A stretch of 11,200 bases of DNA from IMCC26077 sp964490435. GTDB taxonomy: Bacteria > Actinomycetota > Actinomycetes > Nanopelagicales > Nanopelagicaceae. Position 1 is the stretch's first letter; each line of letters begins with the position of its first letter. Location of the stretch: NCBI GenBank assembly GCA_964490435.1, contig CAZBCF010000041.1, forward strand, positions 1-11,200. The letters are read 5' to 3'. The notes under the pieces were generated by a model. That model was not told the origin of the DNA, ran no database searches, and saw only the letters and a list, made by a program, of their open reading frames with translations. Below, in pieces: positions 6,388 through 11,200 of this stretch. Both the position numbers and the translations under genes were made by a program.

Positions 6388-7365
6388 ATGGGCGAGAAGG
6401 TGACTCCGGTTCGATGGGGGTTTATTGGCGCAGGGATGATTGCCAAGAAGGCGCTCTATCCAGCCTTGCGCAATTCCACGTGGGGCGAGATTTACGCGGT
6501 TGCCGCTAAAGATGCAGACCGAGCCAAGGCGCTCTCCCCAAGTGGCCGTTACTACACCGATTATCAGGAACTGATTGATGATCCACATGTCGAAGCGGTC
6601 TACATCTCGCTGCCGAATTCCCTCCACATTCCTTGGTCGATTGCAGCGATGCGTGCCGGTAAGGACGTGCTGTGTGAGAAGCCGTTAGCCATGAATGCCC
6701 AAGAGGTGCGTGAGGCAACCGCGGTCGCGAAGGAGACCGGTCGCTTATTCATGGAAGCATCGTGGAATAGATGGCACCCTCGAACGAAGCGTTTAGCTGA
6801 AATTGTTCATTCTGGTGAGATTGGCAAGGTTGAGCGAATCAAGACATGTTTTACTTACGACGGATTGCCAGATGACAACATTCGCGCCTTTCCTGAATTA
6901 GGTGGTGGTGGGCTTTATGACCTCGGGCCATATTCGGTTGCCGCGCCGATTTGGTTGATGAATTTTGCTGCAACTGAAATCACTAAGGCAGAGGTTGCAT
7001 GGCATCACATAGGAAGTGATGAGACGGTGCGCGTCGAATTTACTATTGGTGGCGCTAAGGCTGAAGCCATCACATCCATGAATGTGCCATCGACCCTCTA
7101 CTTCGAGGTCTTCGGAAGTGAAGGCGCGGTGTTAATGGGCGGCAACGACGCGTTTAATTCCCATAACCAACCAAGCACGCTTGAGATTTACGGAAAACAC
7201 GGTAAACGTGTGGAGAAATTCGATGCCTGTGATCCGTATCAGTTGATGGCCGATGACTTTGCAAAGAAAATGCGCGGACGAAGTGATTGTTGGATTATGT
7301 CGCTCGATGAATCGTTAGTTTTCGCGCAATTCTTTGATTCGATTTTTGCAAAGTTATCGAAGTGA
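6388..7365 (+). CDS. Gfo/Idh/MocA-family NAD(P)-dependent oxidoreductase
   Basis: This 325-residue cytoplasmic dehydrogenase belongs to the family that oxidises or reduces sugars, inositols and cyclic diols with NAD(P). WGFIGAGMIA (10-19) is the Rossmann nucleotide loop. CEKPLAMN (96-103) holds the EKP motif with catalytic Lys98. FMEASWNRWHP (121-131) and GGGGLYDLGPY (172-182) begin the C-terminal alpha/beta domain. The pattern is closest to the dihydrodiol-dehydrogenase-like branch, with Tyr at 182 where other branches often have His. The substrate cannot be read from the sequence. I placed the start at the ATG at 6388 because GAGGGGAG lies just upstream at 6375-6382. The frame is open back to a GTG at 6340, but those 16 codons contain the ribosome site and look non-coding. 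The stop overlaps the start of the hydrolase gene (GTGA), so the two are probably made together. Confidence 0.9.
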   Translation: MGEKVTPVRWGFIGAGMIAKKALYPALRNSTWGEIYAVAAKDADRAKALSPSGRYYTDYQELIDDPHVEAVYISLPNSLHIPWSIAAMRAGKDVLCEKPLAMNAQEVREATAVAKETGRLFMEASWNRWHPRTKRLAEIVHSGEIGKVERIKTCFTYDGLPDDNIRAFPELGGGGLYDLGPYSVAAPIWLMNFAATEITKAEVAWHHIGSDETVRVEFTIGGAKAEAITSMNVPSTLYFEVFGSEGAVLMGGNDAFNSHNQPSTLEIYGKHGKRVEKFDACDPYQLMADDFAKKMRGRSDCWIMSLDESLVFAQFFDSIFAKLSK

Positions 7366-8222
7366 TTCACACTCTTCGAGATGGTCGTAAGTTCGACTAC
7401 ATCACCAATGGGATTACCTCTGATTTCGCGATTCTCTTCCACCACGGCACTCCTGGAGAGTGCACGCTCTGGGGGCCCTGGTTGGCTGAGATTTCTGATG
7501 TGCTCGCAATCGCGGCAAGTAGACCTGGATATGGAATAAGTGAACGGCGCAAGGGAAGAACGGTTGCAGATGATTTAAGCGATCAATCGGAGTTACTTGA
7601 ATTCCTAGGTGTGCAGAAATTTATTTCGATTGGATGGTCGGGGGGAGGGCCACACGCAATTAATATGACCCGTCACCCACGATGCGTTGGGGCGATTACT
7701 CTCGCGGGGGTGGGTGAATGGGGCCACTCGGATCTTGATTTTCTCGATGGGATGGGGCCAGAGAACCACGAAGAGTTCGGTGCCGCACTTTCGGGAATTG
7801 GTGCGATTGAAGAGTGGATGCGCGTGAATGCGCCCGGTTTTGCGGCGGTGACAGGCGCTGCTCTGATTGCCGCGTTTGGTGGATTGATTGGTGCTGCAGA
7901 TAAACAAGCGCTCACTGCTGAAGTCGCCGACCACTATGCCGCCTCATATCGGCGCTCGCTCAGCGAAGGTTTTTACGGTTGGCTCGATGATGACCTGGCC
8001 TTCGTGCAGAAATTCGGTTTTGCCCTCAGTTCAATCTCAAAACCGGTACTTGTGTGGCAAGGCGATGATGACTTCATGGTGCCGCGCGCACATAGTCAAT
8101 GGTTGGCCAAACATATTCCGACCGCTGAACTCAATTTCGTGCCAGGGCACGGGCACATCTCACTCGTTGAGCGTTATCGCTCAGAGATACTCAATCAAGC
8201 GCGCCGGATGCTTCAGGACTAA
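7362..8222 (+). CDS. Alpha/beta-fold hydrolase
   Basis: This 286-residue protein is a predicted serine hydrolase. HHGTPG (27-32) is the oxyanion-hole region, and SRPGYGIS (53-60) is the conserved turn after strand four. The nucleophile elbow is GWSGGGPH (91-98) with Ser93. The acid is D237 in GDDDFMVP (234-241), and the base is H265 in GHGHIS (262-267). The full catalytic triad is present at normal spacing, with a helical cap at about 125-215. It most resembles general esterase/epoxide-hydrolase-like family members; the substrate is unknown and no signal peptide is seen. The GTG start overlaps the oxidoreductase stop as GTGA, without its own Shine-Dalgarno, so translation is probably coupled. 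The pairing suggests that both enzymes act on related small molecules, but that is inference. The stop codon overlaps the convergent nitroreductase stop by four bases. Confidence 0.9.
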   Translation: MIHTLRDGRKFDYITNGITSDFAILFHHGTPGECTLWGPWLAEISDVLAIAASRPGYGISERRKGRTVADDLSDQSELLEFLGVQKFISIGWSGGGPHAINMTRHPRCVGAITLAGVGEWGHSDLDFLDGMGPENHEEFGAALSGIGAIEEWMRVNAPGFAAVTGAALIAAFGGLIGAADKQALTAEVADHYAASYRRSLSEGFYGWLDDDLAFVQKFGFALSSISKPVLVWQGDDDFMVPRAHSQWLAKHIPTAELNFVPGHGHISLVERYRSEILNQARRMLQD

Positions 8223-8953
8223 TCGTTGTTTTTGGGCGGGATGATTATCTCGCTTGGCGCAATTCGATGTGCGCCAAATTTATTGATATGCGCATCTTGT
8301 GGGTAGCCGATTGCCAAGCCGGTCAGGATCTTGTACTCCTTTGGAACATCGAATTCATTGCGGATGACGTCGTCCCAGATGATGACCGCGCCTTGTAAGC
8401 AGGTACCCAGTCCACGTGCGTGCGCCGACAGGATGAGATTTTGCAGCATTAAGCCAACATCATTTGCTGCGAAAATATGCAGACTCTTGTGGATGTAGAT
8501 GAACATCTCCACTGGAGCGCCGAAGAACTCATAATTTTTGGCCCACTGCGCATCCCGTGCTAATCGGTTGCCACGTTCGACGCCGAGCCATCCGTAAAGT
8601 TCTTTTCCTACCCGCTCTGCTCGCGGTTTGAGTTCTGGCACGTATGGTCGAGCCAATAATCGATGACTTGTCGGAAGTCCCGCACCAGTGAAAAGCAATG
8701 CGATTTTGGTCAAGAGGTTGCCATTTCGAAAGCGGGAGAGTTTCTTCCAACGACGAGAGAACTCAGCGCTTATTCGCTCCTTAGTTTGACCGGTAGCGAT
8801 GCACACTTTAAACGGGCGGGTGTTTGACCAACTTGGCGCCGTGAGGCTATCTGTGAGGAGTTCTTCAATAATCGCATCCGAGACGGGCTGATCGGAGAAC
8901 GATCGAGTAGTTCGCCTACTAGCAAGGAATTTAGAGAAATCATCGATGCTCAC
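8219..8953 (-). CDS. Nitroreductase-family FMN oxidoreductase
   Basis: This 244-residue flavoprotein is of the NfsA/NfnB-like superfamily, which reduces nitro compounds, quinones or similar acceptors with NAD(P)H. RRTTRSF (13-19) and APSWSNTRPF (39-48) match the FMN-binding N-terminal motifs. GLGTCLQGAV (181-190) matches the second FMN phosphate region, and GLAIGYP (212-218) the following strand. Residues 65-140 form a longer than usual middle insert with many basic residues. The natural substrate is unknown. The start is a GTG at 8953-8951. The ATG ten bases inside (8943-8941) is in another frame, and a TAGGCT box lies 11 bases upstream. The stop overlaps the stop of the convergent hydrolase by four bases (8219-8222), leaving no room for a terminator between them. 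It is divergent from the secreted-protein gene, with 47 bases between the starts. Confidence 0.88.
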   Translation of the reverse strand: MSIDDFSKFLASRRTTRSFSDQPVSDAIIEELLTDSLTAPSWSNTRPFKVCIATGQTKERISAEFSRRWKKLSRFRNGNLLTKIALLFTGAGLPTSHRLLARPYVPELKPRAERVGKELYGWLGVERGNRLARDAQWAKNYEFFGAPVEMFIYIHKSLHIFAANDVGLMLQNLILSAHARGLGTCLQGAVIIWDDVIRNEFDVPKEYKILTGLAIGYPQDAHINKFGAHRIAPSEIIIPPKNND

Positions 8954-8964
8954 CTTTCGAGTCT

Positions 8965-8970
8965 AGCCTA
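8965..8970 (-). promoter_or_regulatory. Likely -10 box (TAGGCT) for the nitroreductase gene
   Basis: TAGGCT on the minus strand is 11 bases before the GTG at 8953. This allows a leader of only four or five bases. It is the same hexamer found in front of the exonuclease gene at nearly the same distance. Confidence 0.45.
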
Positions 8971-8986
8971 GGGGTGTTCTTCCATT

Positions 8987-8992
8987 TAGACT
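8987..8992 (+). promoter_or_regulatory. Likely -10 box (TAGACT) for the secreted-protein gene
   Basis: TAGACT fits TANNNT and sits eight bases before the GTG at 9001. It would place the transcription start at or just before that codon, supporting 9001 over the GTG at 8974 as the true start. Confidence 0.4.
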
Positions 8993-9000
8993 CGTATTTT

Positions 9001-10500
9001 GTGAAGGCCATCCTCAAGCGCCGAGTTCGCGTTTCTTTTGCAGCAACTGTCGCATCACTCGCTCTTATCGCTATTGCTCAACCTTCCGTTGGGGCGGTTG
9101 GCGATCCAGTTCCTGGCAGAGTCTTTGAACTACGCGATCCTCCCTTTTGGCTCGCATGTTCCACCCTCAACCAAACAGATAACTGCATCGAATCGATCGA
9201 GTATTTTGATGACAAAACCAAAACCTGGGTTAAGGGTGTTGAATTGAAAAACCCTTGGTACAAGGCGGGAGTTCCACAACCCATGCGCGAAGGTGACCCC
9301 TCTGGAAAATTTGTGTGTGGGACAGGAAACACCAGTGAATACGATGTCTGTTACGAGTTTCCAGGTGCTGCTATTGACGGCAGCGCGCAGTACATCGCCG
9401 CTATTGTCTATTCAAAAGAGGAGGTTCCGGGATTTCCGCGAATCAAGAACTCTTTCGTACCGCTTAATGGAGTTGACCCTCGAACGCCACTTGATACTCG
9501 TGTTAATGGCTGGCAAGTCTTGAAGCCTGGAACCACATGGCGGATGACTCTCATCGCCGACAAGGTTGCAAAGGGAGCGGGACTGGCATGGGCGTGGATG
9601 AAAAATCCAAGCATTGATATTGAAACAGGAAAAGATGGCAAACAACGATTGATTACGTCTGGGGCTGTCCAAGAGGTGCACTCATACCGACATGACGGTC
9701 CCTGGGAGAAGAACCCTTGTATGCAAGATGCCAAAAACGAACTTGTTGCTAATGACTATCGGGTCGAGTATTCGATCAATATTGATCCTTATGTTGGCGA
9801 ATATTCAATCTTGCAAGGAACACCTCCTGGAGGCATGTTCCTGAACTCGAATGGTGGCTGCGCTTACGAGGTGAAGTTCGATCGGCAGAACAACAAGATA
9901 ATCGTGGTTTCCACTGGTCCACACTTTGATGTCTATAAGAATGTGATCGATGGTTGGTTTGAAGCGAGCATTCGCGGTGATCTGATTCGGAAGGTATTCG
10001 GTTTGGAGCCAAAGACCATGCAAGAGGCGATCGTCGAGGTGACCGACACCGCAGGTGGGGCTAAAGCTGCGACCTTTACTACTCAATACAAGAGTGGGAC
10101 CGATAAGGTCGAAATTAAGGGACTGGGATTTACCTTCTCTTCAACGAAGATTGCGATCACGCTCAAGAAACCTGCGGAGACACCACCACCAACTGCTACT
10201 CCTAAATCCGACAGCCCTGCCACCAAACCGGACTCAACGAGGAATTCAACGCGCATATACATGATTAAGAATGGCGCTACCTTTGTCGCAACATCAGGTG
10301 ATCTGCTGGTATTCAAGTCGTCTGCAAAAGGTCGATGGTTGGTTGGAGCAGACCCTGCTGGACTAATCAAAACTTTGCCGCTACCCAAGGGTTTAGGAGT
10401 GAGTTCGGGGGCTGCCCTGTCGATACTTAAAACTGGAACAACGACCATTCCGATTTCTGTAGGCGCCAAGAAATTCACAATCAAATTGATTGTCAGATAA
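9001..10500 (+). CDS. Secreted protein of unknown function with six cysteines and a Pro/Thr/Ser linker
   Basis: I do not recognise this 499-residue protein. It begins with a clear signal peptide: a basic region KAILKRRVR, a hydrophobic core at about 12-27, and a likely signal peptidase cut after VGA (30-32). The mature N-terminal region (33-388) has six cysteines, in ACSTLNQTDNC, VCGTG, DVCYEF, NPCMQD and GGCAYE, which could form three disulfides outside the cell. A Pro/Thr/Ser/Lys linker (about 389-418) leads to a C-terminal domain (419-499) rich in Gly, Thr and beta-prone residues. There is no sortase motif, lipobox or C-terminal anchor, so release or non-covalent wall association is more likely. 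The frame opens at a GTG at 8974, which would put MFFHLDSYF before the basic region. I prefer the GTG at 9001, which gives a standard signal peptide and follows a TAGACT box. It has no partner genes nearby. Confidence 0.75.
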   Translation: MKAILKRRVRVSFAATVASLALIAIAQPSVGAVGDPVPGRVFELRDPPFWLACSTLNQTDNCIESIEYFDDKTKTWVKGVELKNPWYKAGVPQPMREGDPSGKFVCGTGNTSEYDVCYEFPGAAIDGSAQYIAAIVYSKEEVPGFPRIKNSFVPLNGVDPRTPLDTRVNGWQVLKPGTTWRMTLIADKVAKGAGLAWAWMKNPSIDIETGKDGKQRLITSGAVQEVHSYRHDGPWEKNPCMQDAKNELVANDYRVEYSINIDPYVGEYSILQGTPPGGMFLNSNGGCAYEVKFDRQNNKIIVVSTGPHFDVYKNVIDGWFEASIRGDLIRKVFGLEPKTMQEAIVEVTDTAGGAKAATFTTQYKSGTDKVEIKGLGFTFSSTKIAITLKKPAETPPPTATPKSDSPATKPDSTRNSTRIYMIKNGATFVATSGDLLVFKSSAKGRWLVGADPAGLIKTLPLPKGLGVSSGAALSILKTGTTTIPISVGAKKFTIKLIVR

Positions 10501-10524
10501 TCGTTAAAAAATAATCACAATCTG

Positions 10525-10548
10525 GTGGACGATACTGGGATCGAACCA
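10525..10548 (-). repeat. 24-base copy of the tRNA-Val 3' end (candidate att site / tRNA remnant)
   Basis: These 24 bases are identical to 11148-11171 in the same orientation. Read on the minus strand they contain GGTTCGATCC, the T-arm core, then the acceptor strand ATCGTCC and the discriminator A, plus one flanking base. Upstream of this block the similarity to the tRNA stops: the 5' half of the T-stem is mutated and no anticodon arm is present. It is therefore a 3' fragment, not a second tRNA. Such fragments are the usual scar of recombinase-mediated insertion into a tRNA gene. Confidence 0.85.
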
Positions 10549-10555
10549 TCGCAGT

Positions 10556-10561
10556 TAGGAT
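10556..10561 (+). promoter_or_regulatory. Likely -10 box (TAGGAT) for the peroxiredoxin-like gene
   Basis: TAGGAT fits TANNNT and begins only eight bases inside the tRNA fragment. It is 26 bases before the GTG at 10588, leaving room for a short leader that includes the Shine-Dalgarno. The cassette would then carry its own promoter, with any -35 contact falling in the tRNA-derived sequence. Confidence 0.4.
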
Positions 10562-10575
10562 GTCTGAATTCATCA

Positions 10576-10584
10576 GAAAGGAGC
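10576..10584 (+). promoter_or_regulatory. Shine-Dalgarno fixing the GTG start of the peroxiredoxin-like gene
   Basis: The run GAAAGGAGC around 10575-10584 ends about three to four bases before the GTG at 10588. It supports that start over the in-frame GTG at 10525, which lies in the tRNA fragment. Confidence 0.6.
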
Positions 10585-10587
10585 GTT

Positions 10588-11145
10588 GTGAGCAATTATT
10601 TGGATTTGCCAGAAAATCTGCCGGTTCCTCAAGATGATGGTGCGGCACGGCATCTAGATGGCGCCAAGTTGCTTTCAATTTCTCTGCATGCAACTGATAA
10701 CTCACTAATTGATCTATCGAAAATGTCAGGAACTACGGTGGTGTTTATTTATCCGATGAGTGGAGTTCCGGGTGTGGAACTGCCTACTGGTTGGGATGAT
10801 ATTCCCGGCGCTCGTGGCTGTACACCGCAAGCATGCTCTTATCGTGACAAATATCCAGAAATTAAAAAGTATGTTGACAACCTATTCGGACTGAGTGTCC
10901 AGAATTCTGAGTATCAAAGAGAGCTAAAGCTCAGGGTTAATCTGCCATACGAAATATTATCTGATTCAAATTTGAAATTTGCTAGCGCACTTAAGCTACC
11001 TACATTTGAAGTTCAAGGGATGAAGTTACTAAAGAGATTGACACTAATTATTGTTGATGGAGTAATTGTTAAGCATCATTACCCAGTATTCCCAAGTGAT
11101 AAGGATGTTGACTGGGTTCAAGATTTCTTTGCATCCACAAACTAA
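10588..11145 (+). CDS. Peroxiredoxin-like (redoxin domain) protein
   Basis: This 185-residue protein has a thioredoxin-fold peroxiredoxin pattern. TTVVFIYP (49-56) is the first core strand and GARGCTPQAC (74-83) the active-site loop. FGLSVQ, LPYEILSD and LKRLTLIIVDG are the later strands. C78 in GCT is the expected peroxidatic cysteine, and C83, five residues on, the expected resolving one, as in the Bcp/PrxQ GCTxxxC motif. About 20 residues lie between the YP turn and C78, longer than in Bcp. This matches, from memory, a subgroup of bacterial redoxins with a GWDDIPGARGCTPQ-like loop. It likely reduces peroxides using thioredoxin. The frame opens at 10525, but those first 21 codons translate the tRNA fragment. 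The GTG at 10588 with its Shine-Dalgarno is the real start. The stop is three bases from the convergent tRNA-Val. Its A+T richness suggests acquisition. Confidence 0.82.
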   Translation: MSNYLDLPENLPVPQDDGAARHLDGAKLLSISLHATDNSLIDLSKMSGTTVVFIYPMSGVPGVELPTGWDDIPGARGCTPQACSYRDKYPEIKKYVDNLFGLSVQNSEYQRELKLRVNLPYEILSDSNLKFASALKLPTFEVQGMKLLKRLTLIIVDGVIVKHHYPVFPSDKDVDWVQDFFASTN

Positions 11146-11148
11146 GAG

Positions 11149-11200
11149 TGGACGATACTGGGATCGAACCAGTGACCCCTTCCATGTCAAGGAAGTGCGC
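11149..11200 (-). tRNA. tRNA-Val (anticodon GAC), 3' part, cut by window edge
   Basis: Read on the minus strand, the sequence runs from just before the anticodon stem to the 3' end. The anticodon stem is CTTCC/GGAAG around the loop TTGACAT, giving anticodon GAC, which reads valine GUC/GUU codons. A short variable region follows, then the T-arm ACTGG-TTCGATC-CCAGT, the acceptor strand ATCGTCC and discriminator A at 11149. CCA is not encoded (the next bases are CTC), as is common in actinobacteria. The 5' acceptor strand and D-arm lie beyond the right edge. An exact copy of its 3' end is found at 10525-10548. Confidence 0.92.

Larger units (their letters stand above)
10525..11148. mobile_element. 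Candidate one-gene integrated cassette at tRNA-Val
   Basis: The segment is bounded by direct copies of the tRNA-Val 3' end and holds only a peroxiredoxin-like gene. The intact tRNA lies on one side and the 3' fragment on the other, which is the geometry left by tyrosine-recombinase elements that target tRNA genes. The interior is visibly richer in A+T: I count 19 and 20 G/C in the 60-base lines at 10921 and 11041, against 30 in the line at 9841. No integrase, transposase or terminal inverted repeat is seen. It may be a decayed larger island, a cassette moved by an enzyme acting in trans, or a tRNA duplication with later loss. Confidence 0.55.

Noticed and set aside
10083..10484. Minus-strand open frame of 133 codons inside the secreted-protein gene
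   Set aside because: It has low-complexity content mirroring the Pro/Thr linker. The sense frame has a signal peptide and patterned cysteines.
10525..10587. Earlier GTG start for the peroxiredoxin-like gene, giving a DDTGIEP N-terminus
   Set aside because: These codons translate the tRNA 3' fragment, a well-known annotation artefact. A Shine-Dalgarno precedes the GTG at 10588.
10549..10600. Full second tRNA-Val gene at the left repeat
   Set aside because: A short GACAT occurs near the expected anticodon position, but it is one base out of register, has no anticodon stem, and the T-stem 5' half is mismatched. Only the 3' fragment is real.
1..11200. CRISPR array, insertion sequence, rRNA or riboswitch
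   Set aside because: No spaced direct repeats, transposase motifs, rRNA segments or recognisable aptamer were seen on either strand.

Overview
The window looks like a piece of a compact actinobacterial (Actinomycetota) chromosome. The strongest reason is the gene order qcrB-qcrA-qcrC-ctaE, then trpD on the opposite strand, then a DEDDh exonuclease/UvrC-like fusion. From memory this is the order of the Mycobacterium tuberculosis block Rv2191-Rv2196, here with the window strand reversed. Three features agree with that origin: a three-helix Rieske protein with an internal twin-arginine motif, a diheme QcrC, and TANNNT -10 boxes placed almost on top of start codons. Base composition is moderate (one sampled 60-base line at 9841 has 30 G/C). 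With the tiny intergenic gaps and overlapping stops, this would fit a small-genome aquatic actinobacterium, but the genus cannot be fixed from the window.

Region 1 (1-2895, minus strand) is a respiratory operon transcribed ctaE -> qcrC -> qcrA -> qcrB. It encodes subunit III of the aa3 cytochrome c oxidase and the cytochrome bcc complex, which together form the actinobacterial bcc-aa3 supercomplex; qcrB runs off the left edge. Region 2 (2896-4567) is a 170-base divergent intergenic region with a perfect 14-bp inverted repeat, then a degenerate response-regulator receiver protein and trpD. Region 3 (4524-6290, minus) is the exonuclease/UvrC-like fusion, whose 3' end overlaps trpD tail to tail by 44 bases. 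Region 4 (6388-8222) is a translationally coupled pair, a Gfo/Idh/MocA oxidoreductase and an alpha/beta hydrolase. It meets a convergent nitroreductase (8219-8953, minus) with a 4-base stop overlap. Region 5 (9001-10500) is an unrecognised secreted protein with six cysteines and a Pro/Thr/Ser linker.

Region 6 (10525-11200) is the most unusual part. A tRNA-Val(GAC) gene enters from the right edge on the minus strand. An exact 24-base copy of its 3' end (T-arm plus acceptor strand and one flanking base) lies at 10525-10548. Between the two copies sits a single AT-rich peroxiredoxin-like gene with its own likely -10 box and Shine-Dalgarno. This is the architecture of site-specific integration into a tRNA 3' end, reduced to a one-gene cassette of about 623 bases with no recombinase in the window.
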